Source of the DNA: SMAG-U1939 sp036376595 | Lineage (GTDB): Bacteria; Chloroflexota; Ktedonobacteria; Ktedonobacterales; JADMIN01 | Length of the DNA: 64,000 nt | NCBI GenBank assembly: GCA_036376595.1 | Contig: DASVAA010000184.1 | Coordinates: forward strand, 30,771-94,770 | Direction of reading: 5' to 3' | In this document: positions 49,691 through 57,896 of the stretch, piece by piece | Layout: each line of letters opens with the position of its first letter | Position numbering within the stretch: position 1 is the stretch's first letter | The notes under the pieces: generated by a model | The model's database searches: none | Told to the model about the DNA's origin: nothing | Seen by the model: only the letters and a program-made list of their open reading frames with translations | Position numbers and translations under genes: made by a program

Positions 49691-49981
49691 ATGCGGACGT
49701 GGTACGTGATCTCCGAGGCCATCGAGGACGGCGGGACCATCGAGCGCCACCGCATCCCGGCGCCCCCGGATGCCGCGGTGGATGTGGACGAGACCACGCC
49801 GCAGCAAGCCGAGGCGGCAGCCTGGGCGCGGCACTACAGCGACTCGACCGGCAAAGCCACCGTGATCGAGTTGGTGGTGGAGGACGACGCCGGCACCGTA
49901 ACCGACACGCAATCGGGTTGGTTCTACTACGATCCGGCCTTCCCCGACCACAATCCCTATCAGGATTACTACGGCTATTAA
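49691..49981 (+). CDS. Hypothetical protein, 96 aa, acidic
   Basis: Family not recognised. It starts MRTWYVISEAIEDGGTIERHR and is strongly acidic, soluble, and ends in an aromatic tail (GWFYYDPAFPDHNPYQDYYGY in two parts). GAGGGGG precedes the ATG at moderate distance; open frame continues upstream. It is a single gene between tRNA-Leu and the LLM oxidoreductase, convergent with the latter. Confidence 0.5.
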   Translation: MRTWYVISEAIEDGGTIERHRIPAPPDAAVDVDETTPQQAEAAAWARHYSDSTGKATVIELVVEDDAGTVTDTQSGWFYYDPAFPDHNPYQDYYGY

Positions 49982-49998
49982 GCGGCTAATCGGAGCAG

Positions 49999-50874
49999 CT
50001 ATGGCTCGCCGAGCGGGCCGAGCGCGGCCTGCACGCGCCGCAGCAGCTCGACGTGTGCCGCGATGTCGGGTAGATTCAGGCCCATCGTGCTGACGGTGAA
50101 GTAGGTCGCGCCGAGCGCCTGCCAGCCCGCGGCATAGGGCGCCCACTGCCCCTCATCCGGCACCTGCGAGATCGTCAGCCGCCCCTCGATGGCGATGGCG
50201 CCCTCCGGGCGGCCAGCCTCGCGCGTGTACTGGCGCAGCAGCCGCACGTCCTCCGCCGCGCGCTCGTCGGGCTTGCGCTGCGGCAGCCAACCGTTGCCGA
50301 GTCGCGCGGTGCGGCGCAGTGCCGCATCCGAGTGGCCGCCGATCCAGATCGGGATGTCGTGCCTCACCGGCAGCGGGTTGATGCCGGCGTTCTCGATGTG
50401 ATGCCAGCGGCCGTGGAAGGTGATCACCGGGTCGCGCCACAGCGCCCGCAGCAGCTCAATCTGCTCGTCCAGGCGCCTGCCGCGCGTGTGGAAGTCTTCG
50501 TTGAGCGCCTGGAACTCGACCGGATTCCAGCCGGCGGCGACGCCCAGCCGCATGCGCCCGCCGCTCAGCACGTCCACCTCTGCCGCCTGCTTCGCCACCA
50601 GCACCGTCTGGCGCTGCGGCAGGATCAGGATGCCCGTCGCCAGCTCCAGCGTGCGCGTGACGGCGGCCAGGAAGCCATAGAGCACGAACGGCTCGTGCAT
50701 CTGCTTCTCGGCGGTATAGTAGCTCTGCTCGCCTGGGCGCGCCTCAGCGAGGATCACGTGGTCGTAGATGATCAGGTGCGTGAAGCCCATGCCCTCGATG
50801 GTCTGGGCATAGTCGCGGATCACGGCCGGGTCGGTGCCAATCTCGGACTGCGGGAAGACCGCGCCCAGGCGCAT
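49999..50874 (-). CDS. LLM-class (luciferase-like) F420/FMN-dependent oxidoreductase
   Basis: 291 residues. Luciferase-like monooxygenase fold: MRLGAVFPQSEIGTDP, GFTHLIIYDHVI, LATGILILPQRQTVLVAKQAAEVDVLSGGR, LGVAAGWNPVEFQALNEDF, and IPIWIGGHSDAALRRTARLGNGWLP. The GRM-LGV-GWNP-E pattern is common in F420-dependent members. AAGGAG lies 8 nt before the ATG. The substrate is unknown. It is on the same strand as the antiporter upstream, 90 nt away. Confidence 0.87.
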   Translation of the reverse strand: MRLGAVFPQSEIGTDPAVIRDYAQTIEGMGFTHLIIYDHVILAEARPGEQSYYTAEKQMHEPFVLYGFLAAVTRTLELATGILILPQRQTVLVAKQAAEVDVLSGGRMRLGVAAGWNPVEFQALNEDFHTRGRRLDEQIELLRALWRDPVITFHGRWHHIENAGINPLPVRHDIPIWIGGHSDAALRRTARLGNGWLPQRKPDERAAEDVRLLRQYTREAGRPEGAIAIEGRLTISQVPDEGQWAPYAAGWQALGATYFTVSTMGLNLPDIAAHVELLRRVQAALGPLGEP

Positions 50875-50964
50875 ACGGATGCTCCTTCGTGGTGGCGGAA
50901 GCGGCACAACGCTTCATATTCCGAAGTGTAGGCCGATAGGGCAAGCGACGCTGTAGCGGCAACC

Positions 50965-52068
50965 CTAACCCCACCAGAACGCGACCGCCAGCATCGCGTA
51001 GAGTCCCACGAGTGCCAGCCCTTCGAGCCAGGTGGACTTGCCATCGTAGGTGATTACCGTACCCAGCAGCGCCGCCAGCCCCAGCGCCGCTACCAGCAGC
51101 GCCGGCAGCACGAGTGTCAGGTGGACGCCGCCGATCACGAAGCTCAGCAGCACCAGCACCGGGATCAGGCCGAGCGCCACCTGGAGCGAGCTATTGAGGA
51201 TCACGCTGATTGCGTAGTCAATCTTGTCGCGCGCGGCGAGCTGGATGCCCACCACGTTCTCGACGGCGTTGCCCGCCAGCGCCACCACCACCAATCCCGT
51301 GAACGCCTGCGAGAGGTGCAGCGCACTCATCGCGGGGGTCAGCGCGGAGACGAACCAGTCCGAGACGAACGCCGAGCCGACGCCCGCCGCAACGAGCACG
51401 GCGACCGCCAGCGCCAACGGCCACGATTCCGGTTGCGCTCCCGGCTCCTCCTTCGGCACGCTGATCGGTCCACCACTGAGCGCGACAGGGATGCTGGCGG
51501 CGAAGACGGCCAGCAGGACGACGGCGCAGACGATGCTCAGGGTTTCCTCGTGCCCGGCTGCCGGCGTATGCAATCCAGAGGTGAGCGTGGGCACCGCCAG
51601 TGCCGCCACCGCCAGCAGGGTGAGCGTCGCCATATTGCGCGGGGCCTCAGCACCGAAGACCTGCGTGCCGTGGCGCAGCCCGCCGACGATGAAGGCCAGA
51701 CCCAGGACGAGCAGGCTGTTGCCCAGGATCGAGCCAACCAGCGCCGCCTCCACTACCTCGATCAGCCCGGCCCTCAGCGCGAAGATGCCGACGAACAGCT
51801 CCGGCAGATTGCCCAGCGCCGATTGCAGCACGCCCGTCGCACCCGGCCCCATCCGGGTGCCGAGCTGCTCGGTGGCCTCGCCGACCAGCGCCGCCAGCAG
51901 CGCCAGCGCCGCGCCAGAGATGACGAAGATCAGGACTGAGCCGGCTCCGGCCAGCGAAAGCACCCCGGCAAGCAGTGCTGCCACTACCGCCGCGCCCAGC
52001 ATGATGCGCGTGCGCGTACCCAGCGCGGCGAGCAAGCCGCCCTTGCGCACGTCTGACACCACCGGCAT
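50965..52068 (-). CDS. Calcium/proton antiporter (CaCA family, Cax-like)
   Basis: 367 residues, about 11 membrane helices. The duplicated ion-binding motifs are clear: SALGNLPELFVGIFALRAG in the first half and ALAGNAVENVVGIQLAARDK in the second, each with the key acidic residue. These transporters export Ca2+ in exchange for H+. GGGAGGGAGGG lies before the ATG at 52068; further in-frame ATGs exist upstream but would add a Ser/Ala-rich tail. Confidence 0.9.
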   Translation of the reverse strand: MPVVSDVRKGGLLAALGTRTRIMLGAAVVAALLAGVLSLAGAGSVLIFVISGAALALLAALVGEATEQLGTRMGPGATGVLQSALGNLPELFVGIFALRAGLIEVVEAALVGSILGNSLLVLGLAFIVGGLRHGTQVFGAEAPRNMATLTLLAVAALAVPTLTSGLHTPAAGHEETLSIVCAVVLLAVFAASIPVALSGGPISVPKEEPGAQPESWPLALAVAVLVAAGVGSAFVSDWFVSALTPAMSALHLSQAFTGLVVVALAGNAVENVVGIQLAARDKIDYAISVILNSSLQVALGLIPVLVLLSFVIGGVHLTLVLPALLVAALGLAALLGTVITYDGKSTWLEGLALVGLYAMLAVAFWWG

Positions 52069-52310
52069 GCGGTCGGACCCTCCCTCCCTGCTCGCGGCCG
52101 CCGCGCTCGGACTGGCCGCCGACATCAAGTGTAACGCGCCAGAAGCGTGCCCGGCATTTGGTGCCCGCGAGAGAAGGTCTAGCTCAGAGGTCAGGGCAAT
52201 TGGTCGGATATTGCGACGTAGCGGCAGCGAGGCTACGATCCCTTCGTGCGAGATGGCTGACCCGCGACCGACACGGCTGACCGGGCCAGACCGATGGAGG
52301 CGAGCGAGCG
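52069..52310. other. Divergent promoter region of the antiporter and polB
   Basis: No clear promoter or RNA element was seen. GATGGAGG upstream of polB provides its ribosome site. Confidence 0.4.
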
Positions 52311-55025
52311 ATGGCGGACGGGCACAGTACGCACGAAGCCGGCGATCGCGAGCGACGCGAAGACGAGTGGCTCTGGGGCTGGGACGATACCCCCGGCATC
52401 GTCTCAGTCTGGGCCGACCGCTCCGGTCGCGCGCTCGTCTGGCGGCGCCTGCCGGACGGCACGCTGGTGCGCGAGAGCGAGCGCTTTCGTCCCTGGCTGC
52501 TGCTGCCCGCACTGGATGATCTGACGCACCTGGGCGAGCGACTGGCGCCTGAGGGCGGCCCCGATGCGCAGCGCCCCGGCTTCGTGGCCTACGCCGAGCT
52601 GGAGGGACCGGGCCACCTGCGCTGGCGGGTCAGCGCGGCGGACGGCGGCATGCTGGAGGCGGCGGTGCTGCGCGGGGCGAGCGCTCGGTTGGGGCGCCGG
52701 GTCACGCGCCTGGCGGAGCTGGGCGGCGACGAGGCACTCTGGCTGCCCCCAGAGGAGCAGTACCTCATCGCCACCGGCCGCACCTCCTTCCGCGGGCTGG
52801 CCTTCGACGACCTGCACCGCCTGCAATTCGACCTCGAGACGACCGGCCTCGATCCCAGGCGCGACGCGATCTTCCTCGTCGCTGTGCGCGACAACCGCGG
52901 CCTGGAATGCGTGCTCGACGCGAGCCAGGAGGGGGTGACGGGGAACGCGGAGCACGCGGAGGACGCGGAGCTTCGCCGAGGACGCGGAGGGGACATGACG
53001 GAAAACGCGAAGGACGCGAAGGAACGCGAAGGACGCCAAGATGGGAAGGAGAGAGGAACCGCAGAGGGCGCGGAGGCTGAGAGCGAAACGGCACATGCTG
53101 TCGCGGAGGGCGCAGAGGCAGACGTCGCTGTTTCTGCGTCCCTCGCGGATTCTTCGCGTCCTTCGCGTTCCCCGCATTCTTCTGGCGTGGGCAGCATCAC
53201 CGCGGCCGGCGAGGCGGAGCTGATCCGGCGGCTGGCGGCGCTGATCCGCGAGCGCGACCCCGACGTGATCGAGAACCACAACCTGCATGGCTTCGATCTG
53301 CCCTTTCTGGTCAAGCGTGCGGAGGTCCTCGGCGTACGGCTGGTGCTGGGGCGCATCAGCTCGCCGGCCATCGCGCGGCGTGGTGCGGCGCGGCGCTATG
53401 GTCCACCGCGCGACGGCGTGCGTGAGGAGGGCGGCGACGACGAGGCGTCGGGGCGCTACACGGTCCCCGGCCGCGAGCTGATCGACACGCTCGACGCCGT
53501 GCGGCGCTACGATTTTGCCGCCCGTGCGCTCCCCAGCCACGGGCTGAAGGCCGTCGCGCGCCACTTCGGCCTGGCATCGCCGGACCGCGAGTACGTGGAG
53601 GGCGCCGAGGTCTACGCCACCTGGCGGCGCGATCCGGCGCGCGTGCGGCGCTACGCACTCGACGATGTGCGCGAGGTGGACGGCCTGGCGCGGCTACTCT
53701 CCGGCGCGGCATTCGCTCTGGCACGGATGGCGCCGCGGCGCTACGAGCGCCTGGCCGACGCGGGACCGGCCACCGGTATCCTCGATCCGCTGCTGGTGCG
53801 CGCTTACCTGCGCTCTGACGCCGCGCTGCCTGCCCGGCCCCAAGGCGACGGCACATCGCACACCGGTGCGGCGCTCTACCTCTTCGCCGCCGGGGTCGCG
53901 CGGCGCGTGGTCAAGGCCGATGTGGCGAGTCTCTATCCCTCGCTGATGCGCCAGTATCGCATCGTGCCGCGCACCGATCGGCTGGGCGCGCTGCTGGCGC
54001 TGGTCGATCGCCTGGTGGAGCAGCGGCTGGCCGCCAAGGCGCGTGCCCGCCAGGCTCCGCCTGATTCCCCCGCGCGCCACACCGACGAGGCGCTCTCGGC
54101 GGCGATGAAGATTCTGGTCAACTCGGCCTACGGCTATCTCGGCGCGACGAGCCTGACGCGCTTCGCCGACGTGCATGCGGCCAACGAGGTCACGCGCCGC
54201 GGCCGTGAGCTGCTGGGGATGCTGTGTCGCGAGCTGGCGGCGCGCGGGGCCACACTGCTCGAAGCCGACACCGACGGCGTGTACGTCGCCGTGCCAGAGG
54301 ATTGGGACGAGGCGCGCGAGCGGCGTATGGTAGCCGAGGTGGCGGCGCTGCTGCCGCCGCTGGTGCGGCTGGAGTTCGAGGGGCGCTACGCCGCGATGCT
54401 CTCGCACGAGCCGAAGAACTACGCGTTGCTGGAGTACGACGCCACGCTGCATCTGCGCGGCGTGGCGTTCCGCTCGGTGCGCTTCGAGCCTTTTGGCGAG
54501 GCGTTCCTGCGGCGGGCGGTGCGCTGCCTGCTGGAGGGCGACGTGCCGGGCGTGCGCGCGGCGTACGCCGAGACCGCCACGGCGATCCGCGCACGCGCCC
54601 TGCCAGCCGCCGACTTCGCCACCCGCGTGCGTCTGACCAAGACGCCGCAGGCATATCTGAAGGCGCGCGCGAGCCGGCGCGAGCTGCCCTACGAGGCGCT
54701 GCTGGCGTCCGGCCGCTCGTCGTGGAAGGTGGGCGAGCGGCTGCGTGTCTACCGCGCGACCGGCGGACGCTCCGCGCTGCTGCCCAATGAGGGCGCTGCC
54801 GGCGGGCGTCCACCGGACGCCCCTACTCCACATGATTACGACGTGGAGTATTACCTGCGCCTGCTGCGCGAGACCTTTGCGGCGCGAATGGAGCGCGCCT
54901 TCACACGCGACGACTTCGCCGTGGTCTTCGGCGCGCCGGAGCAGCCCTCGCTCTTCGCTCCGCCGATCGAGACGATCCAACCGGTGCTTGCGCCAGTGAT
55001 GGACATCGCGGCAATGGAGGAGTAG
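52311..55025 (+). CDS. Family-B DNA polymerase with repeat-encoded insertions
   Basis: 904 residues. Exonuclease motifs are intact: Exo I FDLETTGLD (about 173), Exo II NHNLHGFDLPFL (about 322) and Exo III YALDDVREVD. Polymerase motifs are intact: A VKADVASLYPS (about 538), B KILVNSAYGYLG and C LEADTDGVYV. It should be an active proofreading polymerase. Residues about 207-292, between Exo I and Exo II, are a charged low-complexity insert (AEHAEDAELRR, TENAKDAKERE, SRPSRSPHSS) encoded by family C repeats, entered in one orientation and left in the inverted one. A second insert, GGRPPDAPT at about 832-840, is a family A palindrome. The ATG at 52311 follows GGAGG. Confidence 0.9.
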   Translation: MADGHSTHEAGDRERREDEWLWGWDDTPGIVSVWADRSGRALVWRRLPDGTLVRESERFRPWLLLPALDDLTHLGERLAPEGGPDAQRPGFVAYAELEGPGHLRWRVSAADGGMLEAAVLRGASARLGRRVTRLAELGGDEALWLPPEEQYLIATGRTSFRGLAFDDLHRLQFDLETTGLDPRRDAIFLVAVRDNRGLECVLDASQEGVTGNAEHAEDAELRRGRGGDMTENAKDAKEREGRQDGKERGTAEGAEAESETAHAVAEGAEADVAVSASLADSSRPSRSPHSSGVGSITAAGEAELIRRLAALIRERDPDVIENHNLHGFDLPFLVKRAEVLGVRLVLGRISSPAIARRGAARRYGPPRDGVREEGGDDEASGRYTVPGRELIDTLDAVRRYDFAARALPSHGLKAVARHFGLASPDREYVEGAEVYATWRRDPARVRRYALDDVREVDGLARLLSGAAFALARMAPRRYERLADAGPATGILDPLLVRAYLRSDAALPARPQGDGTSHTGAALYLFAAGVARRVVKADVASLYPSLMRQYRIVPRTDRLGALLALVDRLVEQRLAAKARARQAPPDSPARHTDEALSAAMKILVNSAYGYLGATSLTRFADVHAANEVTRRGRELLGMLCRELAARGATLLEADTDGVYVAVPEDWDEARERRMVAEVAALLPPLVRLEFEGRYAAMLSHEPKNYALLEYDATLHLRGVAFRSVRFEPFGEAFLRRAVRCLLEGDVPGVRAAYAETATAIRARALPAADFATRVRLTKTPQAYLKARASRRELPYEALLASGRSSWKVGERLRVYRATGGRSALLPNEGAAGGRPPDAPTPHDYDVEYYLRLLRETFAARMERAFTRDDFAVVFGAPEQPSLFAPPIETIQPVLAPVMDIAAMEE
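52931..53185. repeat. Family C inverted repeat array inside polB
   Basis: The first half is AG-rich (GCGGAGGACGCGGAG, GAAAACGCGAAGGACGCGAAG). The last part is the inverse (CGCGGATTCTTCGCGTCCTTC). The array could form a large imperfect hairpin. The frame stays open for its whole length of about 255 bp. Confidence 0.9.
54802..54825. repeat. Family A palindrome inside polB
   Basis: GCGGGCGTCCACCGGACGCC with the CCTA end is in frame and encodes GGRPPDAPT, the same peptide as in lysC. Confidence 0.9.
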
Positions 55026-55033
55026 CCGGACGC

Positions 55034-56872
55034 TCAGTGCGGGTAGATGGTGAAGTCGCTGAACACCCCCGGCACGCCTAGACCCTCCACGCCGAAGCCC
55101 AGCCGGCCAGATTGCGGGCCGGGATCCACTGCTGAACCGACAAACACGTCGTTGATGAAGCAAATCACCTGGCCGCCGCGCAGGATCGCGGTGAGCTTGT
55201 TTGGCGCCCAGGCCGCGTGATGGATGGCCGACGCCTGATCCAGGGAGTCGTAGCTGCACGTCGAGTCATAAGGTCCGGTTGCGCTAAACGGGCAGTAGGC
55301 ATCGTCCGTTATGCCCCACGAGCCGTCGCCGTTGATGCCGAAGTGCAGGTTGCTGCCGGCACCACCTTCGCTGGCGTGCAGCGCGAGCGCCGCCGATCCG
55401 TAGGGCACACCCTCGGGCACCATACGCACCGTCACCTCGACCACCACGTCGCTGTACATGCCCGGTGCATAGACCTCGACGAACGGCGAGTTCTGCTGAT
55501 TGGAGTCGGAGCTGGCGTTAGAGACAGGCGTGATGAGATAGCCGCCGTCGGCGAACGTGTAGCTGTTGGGGTCGCCGCTGGTCGGGCCATGCGCGTGCCA
55601 GTCGGCGTCCGGGGCGGTGAGCGTGTCGTGATAGAGCGGGGTGTGGGCGCGGGCCACCGCCAGCAGCGCCGTGTACTCCCGCTCCTGGTAGTGCTGCAAC
55701 CCGATACCCGATAGCACGAACGCCGGGATCAGCAGCAGAGGCAACACCCCGATGATGATCAGCCTCACTATCCGCGGTGCCGAGATTGGGGGCGGCAGGC
55801 GCGGGGACAGCGCCAGACCTGTCGCTCCCGGCCGCGTGAGTGCCTCATAGGCGGCGCGATACTGGGATGTGTAACGCCGCACGGCGAGATCCTCGGTCAG
55901 TTTCGTCTGATCCAGCAGCGTCAGCTCCGTGCGTGCGAGCACCAACTTTGCCAGCCGATTGGCGTCGGCCACTTCGGAGGCGAGCGACTTCGAGCTGAGA
56001 TCAAAGGCCAGCATGGCGTCGCCACCATCCACGACGCAGGCGAGGCAGGGGTTCAGCCCGCGCAGGTGCGAGATCACGAAGATCGCCCGGATCGCGCCCC
56101 ACGGCACGTTGGCCTCACGGCGGCGCGGGAACACGTGCTCCCAACGCAGGCCGACCTCGTCGGCCTCGACGCGCACCCGGCGGCTGAGGTGCCGCGCCTC
56201 CGCCAGCAGCGTGACGCCCGCCGCGCAGAGCACCAGCCCGATGACGATGCCGCCGATTACTGGCCCCCGCGACCAGGTGGACGACGTTGGATTGATTGCG
56301 AACAGGACGACGATGATTCCTGCGAGCAGCACGCCGCAAGCAAGCAGCATGACGCCAACGAAAGTATCATTGGTTCGCAGCGCGCGGTTGGGGCGCTGAA
56401 ATGGCCCGAACTCCGCCGGAATTGAGGGAACGGCAATGCCATCGAGTACGCCAACTATATCGGATGCGACCGGGATCTCGGCTGCGTCTTGTGCCGCCGA
56501 GTCGCGCAGGGCAGCGGCACCTTTGGCAAGCTGGCGCGGCGTTGAGAAGAACAGCGGCCACTGGACCGCAAGGATCCACGGGAGCAAGCATTGCGCCGGG
56601 ATGACGATGAAGTCGAGCAGCATGTCCTGATATTCGCCGCCCCACTGGCCGGTTTCCCACCCGTACCGCAGCGCTGCCATGCCGGTCGAGAGCGCCGCGG
56701 CAAACGCGATCGCGAAGATGATAAAGCAGGCAGCGCGAATGCTGCCCGGGCGGAGAGACGCCCGGAGCACATCGCGCTCGCGCAGGTCGAGCGCGGCAAG
56801 CAAGCCGTCCATCTCTTCCAAGCTTCGACTCCTCTCCGCCAATCCGCGTGCTTCACCGCGGCGCGCAGCCAT
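55034..56872 (-). CDS. Large membrane protein with C-terminal LamG/DUF1080-like domain
   Basis: 612 residues, family not recognised as a whole. Two pairs of membrane helices lie in the first half (about 50-110 and 168-225), then a cytoplasmic domain, and a further helix at about 370-395 (LIIIGVLPLLLIPAFVLSGIG). The exported C-terminal 200 residues look like a jelly-roll of the LamG/DUF1080 type (EVYAPGMYSDVVVEVTVRMV, LTAILRGGQVICFINDVFVGSA, GRLGFGVEG). Carbohydrate or surface binding is possible. The ATG at 56872 lacks a ribosome site, and an ATG at 56812 is an alternative. It is convergent with polB. Confidence 0.6.
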   Translation of the reverse strand: MAARRGEARGLAERSRSLEEMDGLLAALDLRERDVLRASLRPGSIRAACFIIFAIAFAAALSTGMAALRYGWETGQWGGEYQDMLLDFIVIPAQCLLPWILAVQWPLFFSTPRQLAKGAAALRDSAAQDAAEIPVASDIVGVLDGIAVPSIPAEFGPFQRPNRALRTNDTFVGVMLLACGVLLAGIIVVLFAINPTSSTWSRGPVIGGIVIGLVLCAAGVTLLAEARHLSRRVRVEADEVGLRWEHVFPRRREANVPWGAIRAIFVISHLRGLNPCLACVVDGGDAMLAFDLSSKSLASEVADANRLAKLVLARTELTLLDQTKLTEDLAVRRYTSQYRAAYEALTRPGATGLALSPRLPPPISAPRIVRLIIIGVLPLLLIPAFVLSGIGLQHYQEREYTALLAVARAHTPLYHDTLTAPDADWHAHGPTSGDPNSYTFADGGYLITPVSNASSDSNQQNSPFVEVYAPGMYSDVVVEVTVRMVPEGVPYGSAALALHASEGGAGSNLHFGINGDGSWGITDDAYCPFSATGPYDSTCSYDSLDQASAIHHAAWAPNKLTAILRGGQVICFINDVFVGSAVDPGPQSGRLGFGVEGLGVPGVFSDFTIYPH

Positions 56873-56941
56873 GCTATCATAGACGAGCCGCCAACGAAAC
56901 GAAAGGAATGCGGGAGATGACAGTCAACGCAGTTCGGAGCG

Positions 56942-57437
56942 CTATGAGCCATCAACCAATTCATCAGCGTCGCGCAGCACTTGGTCTCGCAGTGCGCGGC
57001 TGATACGACGGCCCTGAGCAATCATGCGATCAGCAATGGGACCCACTTCTGGAATGAGCTGCGTGTGCTTCGCGCGGAGGAGCACGGCGAGTGTGCCAGC
57101 CACAGGCAAACCAAGGCGCTGAGCCTCGCGTCGTCCAAGTCTATCATCTAGTAGAATCAAGCGCACGTGCGCCGACGGCGAGCGAGATTGCTTCTGATTC
57201 ACCCAGACCAAGCCCGCGCACAGATGGCAGTTGGGGAATCACTGCTATCGGTTGGATGGTGATCCAGGGTTGTTGGGTGAGGTCGGGATCACCAGGTGCC
57301 GCGCCAGCCGCAAATTCGTGTGCGACAGCCGTGGGCACCCAATTGTCGCCATAGAGTTGAGGCAAGAGGTCGAGTTGACCAACGCCCGCCAGCTTGATTA
57401 GCGGCGATGTATCGGTGATAACTGGCAAATCAGCCAC
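56942..57437 (-). pseudogene. DUF3368 PIN-like toxin, frameshifted
   Basis: Two overlapping frames encode the two halves of one protein. The first (from 57437) reads ITDTSPLIKLAGVGQLDLL … GLGLGESEAISLAVGA and then stops near 57144. The second continues in another frame from about 57180 with RLILLDDRLGRREAQRLGL, PVAGTLAVLLRAKHTQLI and ends at 56942. Together they match the full length of DUF3368 (PIN-fold) toxins, so one base was gained or lost near 57165-57185. It partners the UPF0175 gene just upstream, overlapping by 8 nt. Sequencing error is possible. Confidence 0.82.
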
Positions 57438-57672
57438 GGGATGCTTCGTCCGCTAGGTCCATGTTGTCATCAAACTCAGAGACTCCGTAGGCGCCAAGCA
57501 GATCGAGAAACGCACGACGAGAGATGCCGAGGATCTCGGCCGCGCGCCCGGTAGAGACTTCGCCGAGATCATACAACCGCACCAGCAGCGCCTCACGCGC
57601 AAGAGTCTGTGCCTTGTCTTCCCCAATCGAAGAGAGGAGTTCGTCGGGTAGCTCGATGTAGAGTGCCTTCAT
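57430..57672 (-). CDS. UPF0175 antitoxin-like protein
   Basis: 80 residues. MKALYIELPDELLSSIGED, REALLVRLYDLGEVSTGRAAEILGISRRAFLDLLGAYGV (given in parts) fits UPF0175, small helix-turn-helix proteins paired with DUF3368 toxins. The acidic C-terminus (FDDNMDLADEAS) would contact the toxin. The ATG at 57672 was chosen by family start; open frame runs further upstream. Its toxin partner appears broken, so the antitoxin may be a remnant. Confidence 0.82.
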   Translation of the reverse strand: MKALYIELPDELLSSIGEDKAQTLAREALLVRLYDLGEVSTGRAAEILGISRRAFLDLLGAYGVSEFDDNMDLADEASRG

Positions 57673-57896
57673 CGTGTCCAGTCTCTTTCGCCGCCCGCCC
57701 ATATTATGCAAGGTTGCGTCACCGGGATTCGCCATATGGCGTAATGCTACCCTATCACAAATACCTGATCATCTGCTCCTGTTGATGGGAACTCCGTTCC
57801 CAGCCGCGCCCGCGCATGCTATCATAGCCGCACGAATCCAGATGGAGAGCGGCTGAATGGGCCATCTCCTGAATAACCACGGGACGGGCGGTGCCT

